From Sesamum alatum (Eukaryota; Streptophyta; Magnoliopsida; Lamiales; Pedaliaceae): 64,000 bases of DNA. The position numbers and the translations under genes were made by a program. Below are positions 47,647 to 59,446 of the stretch, one piece after another (positions within the stretch are counted from its first letter, which is position 1; each line of letters opens with the position of its first letter). A model generated the notes under the pieces. That model was not told the DNA's origin, did not search any database, and saw nothing but the letters and a program-made list of their open reading frames with translations. The stretch spans positions 20,751,395-20,815,394 of the forward strand of contig JACGWO010000004.1 of assembly GCA_034509735.1 (NCBI GenBank), written 5' to 3'.

Positions 47647-49206
47647 ATGTCTGGTCGGGATTTTCCACCCCGAGGAGGTGGACATGGCCGTGGTCGTGGC
47701 CGCGGTCGCGGCGAAGTTCCTATATCGCCGGCCGGTATTGCTTCCTTGGATGGGGAAGCAGTTTTCCGACCACCACCACTACCGCCCCCACCGGCACCGG
47801 CACCCGCACCACCTGCTCCGGCAGATCCGGCACATGCACCACCTGCGCCGGATCAGCAGCCCGGACCATCCACTACCGCACCGGCGGTCGATCCGGCCCG
47901 TCCATGGGCTGCCCCACCACCACCACCCCACCGCCCCACCACTCCCACCACCATCCGCTCGTCAGTACATCACACTCGCCGATGCGAGGTACAATTTTTG
48001 TTTTTAATTTTTTTTTTGTAATTTAAATTAATATTTTTGTGACATACTAATTATTTTGTAATTTCAGTCGTGATCGGAAGATCCACGAGTGCATGTACGC
48101 GGTCGTGCGAGGACACTATCCCCACCCTTGGGGCTGTTTGCGCCAAGTGCCGTAAGAGCACCAGCATTTTTGGTTCGAGAGCTTGAAGGTAACAGGAATT
48201 AATTTTTTTTAAAATATTTTAACAATCTAAGTTAAAAAAATATTTATATTTATATTTTTTAATACAGATGACGTACTGGTGGGACAGCGACGACGAGTCG
48301 ATATTCAAGATCTTCCATGTCTGGGTGGGGAAGTTCTTGAGGAAGAAGTTCGTCCTCGCCAGACAGTCGCTACAGAAGCCTCTATGGCTGGCGAACGAGG
48401 TGTGGCGGCAGCTTCTCCTGTACTGGGCTTCCCCGGAGTTCTAGAAGGGGTGCGAGAAGAACAAGGCGAACCGGAACGCCAACCCAGCCGCATCCACTAC
48501 TGTGTACCGCCGGGGATCTGTCTCCGTCGGTATGCACAAGCGGAAAATGGTAAGATATCTAATGTTATTTCAATTATTTATTACTATTAAATTAAAATTG
48601 TAATAATTGTTTCCCATTTCTTTTTACAGGAGGAGCAGCTCGGCCGGCCAGTGAAGCAGATGGAGTTATTCTCCAGATGCTACAAGAAGAAGGCTAACGG
48701 CGGCTGGAGCGGGTCGAGGGCAGCGGAGGTGGCGGTAAGTTGTAATTAATAATACATTCTACAATATTTTTTTAAATATTTTAAAAAGTTTCTAATTTAT
48801 TGTAATTATTTTTGCAGGAGATGTTCCAGAAGATGATGGAGGATCATCAGTCTCAGGCCCCTGGGATCCTGTTTCCGAATCAGAGGCCTCGGTGGCGCAG
48901 CAGACCGAGCAGCAGATGTGGCTGAGTTGCATCGGGGGCAAGAACAAGGGTCGGGCATTTGGTCTTGGTTCTGAGGCCCTGACGCTCAGCCAGACCGTTA
49001 CCTCGCCACCGCCACCGCTAGAGCCAGCGCCTCCGTCAAACATGGAGGGTCGGTTGGGCCGCCTCGAGGAGATGATGGCGGACCTGATGGGCATGGTCAA
49101 GGACATGCAGACCAGTCGCTCCGGCGCCGGCCCGTCACGGCCTCCTAGAGACCCCACCCGTCCAGACATTGACGAGATGGACGAGGCCGATGGGGACGAA
49201 GAGTAA
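47647..49206 (+). pseudogene. CACTA TNPA-like gene (Transposase_24, Ptta/En/Spm type), damaged
   Basis: This encodes an accessory protein that would bind the AGGAACGGTA repeats. Exon 1 (47647 to about 47989, donor GTACAA) is RGRGRGRG-rich then Pro-rich. The next exon (about 48069-48187) has HPWGC. The third (about 48268-48549) has MTYWWDSDDESIFKIF, KFVLARQSLQKPLWLANEVW and YWASPEF. The fourth (about 48631-48733) has QLGRPVKQMELFSRCYKKK. The last (48818-49206) ends with a predicted helical MEGRLGRLEEMMADL and an acidic tail. A TAG follows YWASPEF near 48441, one stop interrupts exon 2, and a frame change lies in the last exon. Exon borders are my reading by splice-site pattern. Confidence 0.85.
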
Positions 49207-49369
49207 ATTATGTATTTTTTTTCTAATCAAATCGGATAATATTCGTATTTAATATAATTTTTATTTCTAAATTATGTATTTTTCATATTTAAATATCAAT
49301 TATATAATCATAATATTATTATTAATTTAAATGATAAAAACTACTAATATAAAAAAAATTAAATCATTA

Positions 49370-50082
49370 ATTAGGAACGGTACTTTAGACGGTTCGTACT
49401 CGCACTCTACCGTTCTTATAGTAGACTTTTTCAAGAGACTTACCGTTCCCAATGCTGATGACAAAACCATTCCAACTCTACACGTTAACCGTTCCTAAAG
49501 ACGGAACCTACTGTGCCTAATTGTATTCCAAAATCAATCCTTTCGTGGTTAGGCTTTCGTTCTAAAGACAATACCAAAAATCGATCCAAATCGTTATTCC
49601 AAAGATTGAGTGCAAACACCGTTCCTAAACGTCGCGACAAAATATATTCCAGTTACCGGTCCTAATCTCTACAACCAACTGTTCCTAGATGTATTCCAGA
49701 AACCATGCTAAATTTTATCTACAACATAAACGGACTATTCCAAACAAAGTTCTAAACACCATTCCTAATTGCGCGATTTATTTTCGTTGATACCGTTCCT
49801 AATATTTATAAAGTGTTCCAAATGCAAAAAAATCAAAATTATACGTACAAAGGTAATTAGGAATGGTAGAACGAAATAGTGCCAACCACCGTTCCAAAGT
49901 AGGAACGGTAATCTTGTTACCGTTCCTAATAATTAGGATCGCCTCTTATTGCCACGGATAGCCTCCCGTTCCTCAACCATTCCTAATTGTAGTCCAAAAG
50001 GTTCAAATTAATTACTTACCATTCCAAATAATAAAAAAACCATTCCTGTTACCGTCCCAATCACCGCTTTTTTTTTGTAGTG
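49370..50082. repeat. Right subterminal repeat region of CACTA 2
   Basis: AGGAACGGTA/TACCGTTCC variants recur up to the terminus, for example near 49372, 49440, 49488, 49790 and 49904-49925. It mirrors the left end. Confidence 0.85.
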
Positions 50083-50690
50083 TATAGTTTTTTCTAAAGA
50101 CTTATTGTCTTGTATCCTATAGTTAGGAAAGGGTATGGAGAAGCTTATAGTATATATTCTATAACATACACATATTAATTCAGATTTGGGTGTATAATTA
50201 TACCCATGAGTCTTAACATTTAATGTTAAAGCATCTAATATATTCGCATCCGACAAGGATAATTGTAAATTTGGATAAACATTAAAAAAAAGACTGGGCC
50301 ATGAGCTAAACTGGATGTAATTATCCCAATTAAAGATTTTTTCCAATCTGAATTCCAAGCATCTCTAAGGGCAGCTAAAAAGCTTTCAGGTAAACCTTCT
50401 AATGTTAAAGGTTTAAAAGGCAATTTTACATTAATCCTATATGTAAAAATTTATATTCATCTTGATAATGCCTATATCAATTGCATCTAAAAGTTTTATT
50501 ACTCTTTCCTCATTAACAAGAGCTATTGATTCTACTAGTCTTCACAATCTATTTAGTTTTCCAAAAATCAAATCAGCCAAAATTTTAAATTAATCTAGGA
50601 TTTAACCTTGGGAATTGTCCATTATTTAAATTGATTCAAATTCTTAGGAATTTCATATTCCTCCTTTTTAGAATTTTTAACAGAATTTAT
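50083..50690 (-). pseudogene. Endogenous caulimovirid: movement protein, N-terminal and core part
   Basis: On the minus strand, this is a Caulimoviridae movement protein of the 30K type, which would act at plasmodesmata. The block GLPESFLAALRD lies near 50385 and the core NILDALTLNVKTHGYNY near 50190-50240, with SLIGI between them. Frame changes near 50360 and several stops upstream of 50430 break it. The remainder lies across the CACTA insertion at 43031. Confidence 0.85.
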
Positions 50691-50772
50691 TATTTAAACA
50701 GATAAATATTGCATATTAAGCAATATACTAAACAAGTACTGTTGAATTATCCAATACAACGTCAATAAACAT

Positions 50773-50785
50773 GGCTCTGATACTA
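50773..50785 (-). other. Caulimovirid tRNA-Met primer binding site
   Basis: GGCTCTGATACTA on the plus strand reads TAGTATCAGAGCC on the minus strand, one base from the initiator-Met site TGGTATCAGAGCC used by Caulimoviridae. It sits about 80 bases ahead of the movement protein remnant and probably marks the start of the integrated genome copy. Confidence 0.75.
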
Positions 50786-51679
50786 ATACTATATAATATT
50801 TATAACAATATATATTTTTATTAAGAAAAAAATAAACCAACCCCCACCCCTCCCCCCCCCCCCGCCACCTTCCCCACTGCCCGCCACCTTGCTCACACAC
50901 CCTTCTTCGACTCACCCCACTGCCGCCGACCTTGCCCACGCACCCTTCGCCGACTCTAATTTACCGCCCCCACCTCCACCTTTCCTGTCGTCACCCCCCT
51001 CCTTCTCCCTTTCCCAGTCACCCCCCACCTCCCCCTTCCCCACTGTCGCCACCCTCGTCCCCCCCTTCCCCGTCGCCCCCGCGTTCCCCCCTTCCCCTCC
51101 CCAGATCCGCCTCCCCCTTCCCCTTTCCCCTAGGTCGCCGACGCCCAAATCCCCCAGCCCCCGTTGTCGTGTCCCCTTTCCCAGGCCTGTCGTCGTCATT
51201 TCTCAGCCCCCTCTCCAACCTCCCGTTGCCGGCCCTCCCCTCTAGCCTCCCGTTCCCATCGGCAGCCACCCTCCCCTCCGTGTAGCCCTCTTCCAACCCT
51301 CTCTCTCTATATATATATATATATACACATGCGTATATATTATTTTAATTAATAAAGATATATTATACATATATTTCTAATTAAGTTTTTATATAAGTAT
51401 ATATTAGATAATTATATGCTTTAAAATCTAGACCGTTGATTGAATTAAGTAAAATTTGGACAATCGATCTTATTAATTAAATTTGGATCTTGGATTCAAT
51501 CAGATCCAACGGCTAATAATAAGGAATTAAATGTAATTTTATGATTAAAATAAAAAAAATTAAAATATGCGCAAAAATGGCACGAAGCTGTGCGAGGGGG
51601 CTTAATTGATCTATTTTTGAAAACACGGGAGGATAATTTGTATAATATCAAATATTAAAGTACATTCCAAACACACCAT
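50786..51679. other. C-rich tract and AT-rich spacer
   Basis: The stretch about 50835-51300 is a strand-asymmetric run of C with T (poly-C near 50851-50862), followed by an AT microsatellite at 51307-51327 and ordinary AT-rich spacer. Long open frames on both strands come from the composition. I see no gene. The spacer near 51430-51520 has a pair of AATCCAACGGCT-like motifs seen often in plant repeats. Confidence 0.6.
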
Positions 51680-54600
51680 ATGCAAAAAAATAAGCCTATC
51701 ACGCCCTGGTTGGATGGTCACAAGTCCAATCATATGCGATCCCTAGAGCTCCTAGTGGATGTATGGTCAATATAAGGTGGCCTACACTATTAATTATAAC
51801 CTATTATCATTCTACTTGGTCTTGTAACACCTCTTTATTCTTCTGGGCTCTCCATTGTGAAGGGACAAGCGGATCCGCCCGGGAGCGCGAGCGGAAGCGT
51901 GAGATGAAATAGATCGCATAAATTAAATGCAATAATCATAAAATCCCAAGGGGTGTTCCCTTGGGTGCTCAACCGAGCGTTCGATGTAGGATATAACAAT
52001 ATTATATGCGTATATTAACATAAGGCATAGAAAAATAATAAACTACGAGAGCGTAAAAGACCGAAATTACCTTTGTAGTTTATCTCGTAATCTGCCACTT
52101 GCATTGTTCCTCTCTGAAATGTTCAAAAAGCTCAAAAGTATGAACTCTCCAAAGGTGATCCACACCACACCGGAAGAGATGCTCGTGTTCCTTGATAGAG
52201 GAAAACGGATCTAGGAGGATTCGATTTAAGAAGATCAACACTATCAATTAGTGTTCCTCTTAAACGTACTTTGTTCTTCCAATTGATCAAAGATCAAATG
52301 AAGAACACAAGTAAAGAGGGAGAGAGTGGCCGAGAGTTAGAGAGAGAGATGGTGTGATTTTTCTTCTTCTTTTTCCTAGAAAAAGATGAATTATGATTCT
52401 CTTTCTTTGATGTTAGTATATACTCATATATATACATAATTAATGTGATTATTGAAATGTGTCTAGGTTCATCCAAGGATGTCAAGATTCATCCCAATCA
52501 ATCCCATTAATTCTTCAATCAAGCCTACCATCACTTAAGGTATGATTAAATCATACCAAAAGAGAGAGGCTTGATTGGAATTAATTTGTCTCTTACCTAA
52601 AGAGACAAGTCAACCACATCAAGCACTAGCATAGCCGATTTTTGCTCCCTCAAAGGTGGCATTTTCGGCCATGCCCAATTAGGGAAGAACTCAACTTCTT
52701 CCTATGTCAAAAGTGGAATTAACACACCTCTTGGGTCAAAATTTAACGGACCGGGTTTCCACTGTAATTCAATTACAACGAACCCAAAATTAAATCCAAT
52801 TTAATTCAAGGTCCACTTAAATAATTCCCATTGACCTTTTAATCTAATCAAAATATCCAACATCTCAACTTTCTACATTAAATCGATAAATTCCATTTAC
52901 CAATTAAATGAGGGCTCGGTACAATATCGGCCCGTCCATCCAATGGACAATCCCTTAAGTAATCCAATTACTTAATCATCCTCCAAAATTGATTCCAAGT
53001 CAATTTCTCCACCTTTTCATTGATTTGTGTGTGCCCTTTAGGTTCATCCTCAGCTAGACTTGGGCCCGCGTCCAACATGGGCCAGTTACCATGGGTGGCC
53101 ATCTAGCACCGGTCCATGGCACTAGAGACTAGGTGAATGTTGGCGTGAACATTTAGGCGTTGATTTTGTACGCAGTAACGGTCCTTTCCGTCTACCTCTC
53201 CCGGCCTTAGTCTAGGATATGAAATTGGGCGGCAGTTCCCATGCTTGACTAGGCATCTATGCTTAATACTCGAGACTACGCATGCCCCCTCATTGCATCG
53301 ACACAGGAAACCATTTCCTGTTTTTCCCAATCACTGTGGCCACAGGTTTAAGCAGCATGAACGTGTCTCCGAGTGCATAGGAGATACCTCTGTCACATAC
53401 TGACAGGGGACGGATCCTCTTCTTGGAACCCACCGTCCTCGCTACACATTCTGACTGCACTGAACAAGGCTTATAATGATCATCTTACAGAATGATCACC
53501 TCTCGCCAGATCCAAGATACAGCCATTCTGTGTACATGACTGCCATGGTTCCTCAAGTCTGAGGACTACTCCCGTACTATTTGGAACCGGGGAAATCCAA
53601 TCATACCGACCAAGCCTCCAAGGCTTCCATATGATGATCCCCGCGATTCAGTTCAGTCGGCTCGACCCCAGTCTACCAACTCATCAAGATCGTGTAGGCG
53701 CCCCACGTCTGTCGTCGATGAAACACGACACCTATCCAATGAAACACGACTCTTGGTGCAAGTCTCTATAGGACTCTCGTGCCCGGCTGTCTCGAGGTCC
53801 TCGACTTGGAACGTTTCAGACCCAACTCTTTATCAGTTGGTTTCATGACCACCATCCAATGTGTGGTCCAACTGCATGAGTTGTTAATGATGGTTTGTGG
53901 GCTTTGTTGCGATATATGTAAAATACCATTTTAGCATATGAAAAATGAGCGTAACAAAGAAAGTAACAAGGTAACGAATAATCATTTTATTTCATTACAT
54001 ATATTTATATTACATCAAGTTGTCAAATAGGTTTACAAAATGCCAAACCTATTGGCTTTCTGGTCACAAGTGGATCCGCCCGGAGGAGCGCGAGCGGAAG
54101 TGTGAGATGAAATAGATCGCATAAATTAATGCAATAATCATAAAATCTCAAGGGGTGTTCCCTTGGGTGCTCAACTGGGCATTCGAATTAGGATATAACA
54201 ATATTATATGCGTATATTGAACATAGGGCATAGAAAAATAATAAACTACGAAAGCGTAAAAGACCGAAGTTACCTTTGTAGTTTATCTCGTAGTCGGCTA
54301 CTTGCGTTGTTCCTCTTCGAAATGCTCACAAAGCTCAAAAAGTAGAAAAAATATGCCCGTTTTTCTTGATAGAGGAAAACGATCTAGGAGGATTCGATTT
54401 AAGAAGATCAACATATCAATTAGTGTTCTTCTTAAACTTACTTTGTTCTTCCAATTGATCCAAGATCAAATGAAGAACACAAATAAAGAGGGAGAGAGTG
54501 GCTGAGAGCTAGAGGGAGAGAGGGTGTGATTTTTCTTCTTCTTTTTCCTAGAAAAAATGAATTATGATTCTCTTTCTTTGATGTTAGTATATACTTATAT

Positions 54601-57600
54601 ATATATATAATTAATGTGATTATTGGAATGTGTCTAGGTTCATCCAATGATGTCTAGATTCATCTCAATCAATCCCATTAATTCTTCAATCAAGCCTACC
54701 ATCCCTTAAGGTATGATTAAATCATACCAAAAGAGAGAGGCTTGATTTGTAATTGATTTGTTCCCTTACCAAAAGAGACATGTCAACCACATCAAGCACT
54801 AGCATGACCGATTTTTGCTCCCTCAAAGGTGACATTTTTGGCCATGCCCCAATTAGGGAATAATTCCAACTTCTTTATATTCCAAAAGTGGAATTAACAC
54901 ACCTCTCGGGTCAAAATTTAACAGACCGGGTTTCCACTGTAATCCAATTACAACGAACCCAAAAATTAAATCCAATTTAATTCAAGGTCCACTTAAATAA
55001 ATTTCCATTGACCTTTTAATCTAATCAAAATATCCAACGTCTCAACTTTCTGTGTTAATCGATAAATTCCATTTACCGATTAAACGAGGACCCGGTACAA
55101 TATCGGCTCGTCCATCCAATGGACAATCCCTTAAGTAATCGAATTACTTAATCATCCTCCGAAATTGACTCCAAGTCAATTTTCTCCACCTTCTCGGTGA
55201 TTTGTGTGTGACCCTTTAGGTTCAACCTCAGCTAGACTTGGGCCCGGTGTCCAACATGGCACATTACCATGGGTGGCGTCTAGCCAACGGTCCATGGCAC
55301 TAGAGACTAGGTGAATGTGGCGTGAACATTTAGGCGTCGATTTTGTACGAGTACGGTCCTTCTGTCTACCGTCTCCCGGCCTTAGTCTAGGATATGAAAT
55401 TGGGCGGCAGTTCCCATGCGTGACTAGGCATCTATGCTTAATACTCGAGACTATGCATGCCCCCTCATTGCATCGACACCGGAAACCATTTCCTATTTTC
55501 CCAATCACTATGGCCACAGGTTTAAGCAGCATGAACGTGTCTCCGAGTGCATAGGAGATACCTCTGTCACATACTGACAGGGGAGGGATCCTCTTCTTGG
55601 AACCCACTGTTCTCGCAACACATTTTGACTGCACTGGACAAGGCTTATAATGATCATCTTACAGAATGATCACCTCTCGCCAGATCCAAGATACAACCAT
55701 CCTGTGTACGTGACTGCTATGGTTCCTCAAGTCTGAGGACTACTCCCGTACTATCTGGAATCGAGGAAATCCAATCATACTGACCAAGTTTCCAAGGTTT
55801 CCATATGATGATCCCCGTGAGTCAGTGCAGTCGGCTCGATCCCAGTCAACCAACCATCAAGATCGTGTAGGCGTCCCACGCCTGCGCTGATGAAATACGA
55901 CACTCATCCAAAAAACACGACTCTTGGTGCAAGTCTCTATAGGACTCTCGGTGCCCTGTCTCGAGGTCCTCAACTTGGAACGTTTCAAACCCAACTCTTT
56001 ATCAGTTGGTTTTATGACCACCATCCAATGTGTGGTCCAACTGCATGAGTTGTTAATCATGGTCTGTGGGCCTTGTTGCGATATATGTAAAATACCATTT
56101 TAGCATATGAAAAATGAGCGCAACAAAGAAAGTACCAAAGGTAACGAATACTCATTTTATTCATTACATAATATTACATTACATCAAGTTGTTAAATAGG
56201 TTACAAAATGCCAAACCTATTGACTTTCTGGTCACCTATTCTAACACATTGTGGGCTCCATCCAGTGGGCCTCTTCTTGCTCCTCCATTGTCATGGAAGT
56301 GCTTCCTTACATTTATTTTCAAAAATAAATCCTCACAACCTAATTAGGCTCATTACATCTTTAAATGAGAAACCCCAATTAAAAGTTGGGGGTAATATAT
56401 AGAAAGGGAGATTGCAAGCTTATTATTCAAGGCAAAAAACAATTAGAAAGATAAAAAAAAGTAAAGAGACACGCATGCCTCATCCAACATAAATTAAAAC
56501 CATACACATGGGTCATGGGCTTTGTGATCATCCCCATTGTTTATCCAATAAACAATAATTACACATTTATATCAAATATAGACACGCTCACCAAATAATT
56601 CATTCCATGCATTAACTAATATTACATCCAATATCATAACCAATAACATAATGTGTGTAGAAAATTACATATTAATAATGCAATTGAAACTGGATATCAA
56701 CTATCACACATCCAATGTACAAAGATTTTTTTTTTGTTCGAAAATTATTTCCAAATTAATCGAAGGCATAATTTAATTTTAAAAATATTTACTTTAACTA
56801 AAATCAAAATTAGTGAAAATTAACAATTTCGGAAAATTTTGCAGAAATATAAGAAATCCAATTTTCAAGAAAAAAATGGCAAAAACTGATCGACCGCTAG
56901 CACATTGCCGGCCGCACGCGTGCACGGACGGCCGATTGCACTGTTTCATTTTTTTTTTTTAAATTGCTGCAATAAAAAAAATAAAACTAAAACATGCATT
57001 TAAAGATAATGTAATTTTAAAAAATGCATGGATATTCATAGTTAAAAGCAAAATTAACACATATTTTTCTAAACACGTAATCACGCTCAAAAGCGATAAA
57101 ACATGCTTTTTGAAAGCAAATAAAACATGTTTATCATGCTTATCACATAAAAAACGTTATACCTAAAGCCACAATAACGAACCAAGCTTAGATACCACTG
57201 AAAGGATCTGTACGGCTCGGGGACTAGGCGGAAGCGTAAAATAATAGAAATTTAATTCGATTTCAAAAGGGGTGTTCCCCTTTGAATTTTCGGGTGTTTG
57301 GTGTTTTCGAAATCATTATAACATAAATAAAACATGTTTGAACTTGTGGCTAGAGAAGGAAACGAAAAATTACAACAATTTAAATGGGAACATTACCTTT
57401 TACGTTTTGTATGTCGAACAGCAACAAGCGTTGTTCTTTTTATGTTCTTTTTCCATTTACGTTAAATCCAAATTAGGACTCGTATACATCGCCCACACCA
57501 CACTTGGAATGAATCTTGTACTATTGCTAGATAGAACAGGATAATAGAAGAAACAAGAACTCCAAAACAAACATTAACAATTAGTGTGTTTAGATTGTTT

Positions 57601-57780
57601 TGATTCTATGTTTGGCCTAGTTCAAAATAGAACATACAAGGAAAGAAATTAGAGGGAGAGAATATTTTTCTTGAGAGGAAAAAACAAGTTGGTCGTATGT
57701 GTCTTGTGTTGCGTGCAAGCAAGTGTGATAATTAGTGTCTTTGTGTGTAGTCTTGTATAGCATCTAATGAATTGACAATT
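51680..57780 (-). mobile_element. Copia element E remnant (leader and 5' LTR), reverse orientation
   Basis: About 51680-51857 and 56252-57198 match the leader of B (16000-17920), including CAAGCCCAATC-type and GGGCTTTGTGATCATCC stretches. A short GC-rich remnant lies at 56885-56945. A decayed primer site (GCTTAGATACCA, 57188-57199 region) is followed by the start of an LTR at about 57199, which fades out near 57780. The coding region and other LTR are gone. The element is interrupted by the LTR dimer 51858-56246. Confidence 0.75.
51858..56246 (-). mobile_element. Tandem LTR-LTR insertion without internal region, TSD CATTG
   Basis: Two Copia LTRs of about 2.2 kb (51858-54067 and 54066-56246) lie head to tail with no internal sequence. 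The outer edges are normal: TGAAGGG at left and CTATTCTAACA at right. At the junction the first lacks its last 11 bases and the second its first several bases. CATTG flanks the whole at 51853-51857 and 56247-56251. Removing the insert and one CATTG restores a sequence matching element B at about 16160-16190. By eye the two LTRs are only moderately similar, so the event is old. The simplest reading is deletion of the internal region after insertion. Confidence 0.88.
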
Positions 57781-58126
57781 CAAAAAATGCAATACCTCTA
57801 CTATTGTATGTCGTTTATGGTTGTTCATCGAAAGATGACATTGTATGCTGAGGCATATGCACTATGAGAAAGCGGGTCATCTTAGTCTATCTATTGGGCT
57901 CCACTCCTAACGATAAGGTGAGCAGGATCTATCCCAAAGGATGTACAACCTCTCCTACAAAACCATATAGTGATGTGTCTACTGGCTCCAGGGGGTATCG
58001 TTGAGTTCCATCTATTGGTAGACTTTATAGAATAGAATATTTGCAGAACTTTCAAAATCCACAAAGATACACAGCATAATTAGCTAAAGTAGTAGAGACA
58101 ACAAGTGCGTCATTTTGGGTTAAGTG
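57781..58126. other. Unassigned repeat-derived sequence
   Basis: No open frame and no clear match to the other elements here. It ends with a purine-poor stretch just before a forward LTR, so it may be the decayed pol end of that element. Confidence 0.35.
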
Positions 58127-59166
58127 TGTCAGTGTAGGTGACAAGAAAGCCAATTAGTTGATTGTTTTGTAATCTACTGTTAATAATCTTATTCGATGGA
58201 ATGTTAAATGTCATGAATATGATTTATTCTTTGGCTATCTTTATCGTGTTACATTATGTTTCATTACTGCATTTCACAGACAAAGGCCACAGACAAGTTA
58301 AACTAATAAAGTTGGGTCGCGCCTTTGATGGCGACTATGAAACCGACTTCCGAGGGTTGGTCTGAAACATTCCAAGTCAAGAACCCCCCAAGAATGGGCA
58401 TTGAGAAGCTCTATAGATTAATGAGAAACACAGCTAAAAGTGGATATATAGTTATTAAAGTCAATTATGATAATTGATTTAGAATTCCGTGGCCTAGACT
58501 TTGATCGTGTGTTAGCTTGATGGAAGGATCGTATCCATACGGTACGCGCAGTTAAAGGTTCACACTAAATTCACCTATTATATAGTGCCATGGACCATTT
58601 TTAGGTACTATTTCATTAACTAAATATGATTTAATTAATCTAGAGGAAGTTAGTTGCCGGATTAAATTTTATATATGATACAAGCCCAAGTCTAGTTGAA
58701 GGTGGATCTATAAGGGTCACATAGAAAACACTCACAGTATGTAAATTAATTATTGAATTAATTCTAGAATAGAGAGGGGATTAATTTAAAAGAGTTTAAA
58801 TTAATCATTTGAATAATTATATTTTTCAATTGAGGTCTTACGTGATAGAAAATCCAAAGTGTTAATTAATTGGATTAATTAAGTATTTGGATTTTTTGGA
58901 TTATTTAATTGGATTAATTAATATTAGGTAAGTATCAAATAAAGAATAGATGTGGACTGAAACTAATTGACTGGATCAATTAATTACTAATTCCAAGTTA
59001 AAGTGTGTTTAATTCAAATTGTGGTCATGTCTCATGGGACCCTCAAGAACCTACCACGCACTAAAGTCCCTTGATTAGGGGTTTGCATCCTGATAAGTAG
59101 AGCTCACCTATCATTAACTTGAATGAACCACCACCTCTATATATAGAGGGTGTTGGAGCCTTGGTT

Positions 59167-59197
<31 letters not shown>

Positions 59198-59220
59198 CTT
59201 GCTTCCTTTCTCTTATGTAT
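58127..59220 (+). repeat. Old forward-oriented Copia LTR remnant
   Basis: It begins TGTCAGTGTAGGTGAC, a decayed form of TGTTAGAATAGGTGACC. It keeps family landmarks in order: the CCAAGTCAAGAA stretch near 58369, GCCATGGACCA near 58588 and CCAAGTCTAGTTGAAGG near 58686, then a TATA-like CTATATATAG at 59136. An (AT)n microsatellite occupies about 59167-59197. The open frame 58162-58365 is not a gene. Confidence 0.7.
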
Positions 59221-59446
59221 CTCACTTTTTCGTAAAAAAATTATCTTTTCATCTTTTTCTTAAGATCTTAAAATTCTCTTTTGGGGAAGGTTAATTGCCT
59301 ATTTATAAAGAATAAATGTACAACAAGTGCTATGTAGCAATTCATAAAGCCCAAGCAACTCTCCAAAGCCTATATAAAATGGATAATTGCAAGCTAAGGG
59401 GCAAATGACCATTAAGAATACGGTATTGAACTTTGGTCCAACACAA
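59221..59446. other. Unassigned AT-rich spacer
   Basis: No gene or clear repeat is seen. It may be the R-U5 end of the preceding old LTR. Confidence 0.35.

Larger units (their letters stand above)
43032..50082 (+). mobile_element. CACTA (En/Spm) DNA transposon 2, 7051 bp, complete ends
   Basis: The left terminus reads CACTACAAAAAAATGCGG and the right terminus, inverted, CACTACAAAAAAAAAGCGG. TAT is duplicated on both sides. AGGAACGGTA and its inverse TACCGTTCCT are repeated many times near both ends and in the middle, the expected binding sites for the TNPA-type protein. Inside are the last exons of a TNP2-type transposase (43758-44643) and a TNPA-type gene (47647-49206), both on the plus strand and both damaged. 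Most of the TNP2 catalytic region is missing, so the element is non-autonomous. It sits inside the caulimovirid movement protein region. Confidence 0.95.

Noticed and set aside
47631..48026. Alternative frames overlapping exon 1 of the TNPA-like gene
   Set aside because: The RGRGRG frame from 47647 matches the family and the related copy at 23282; the other two are His- or Ser/Thr-rich shadows.
39277..50785. Active or releasable virus
   Set aside because: Reverse transcriptase catalytic part and RNase H are missing, with many stops and frame changes and a 7-kb transposon inside. It is a fossil.
50889..51296. Proline-rich and glycine-rich open frames in the C-rich tract
   Set aside because: Low-complexity products open in both strands and several phases; composition artefact.
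58162..58365. 67-codon frame
   Set aside because: Inside an old Copia LTR; no homology and not kept in other LTR copies.
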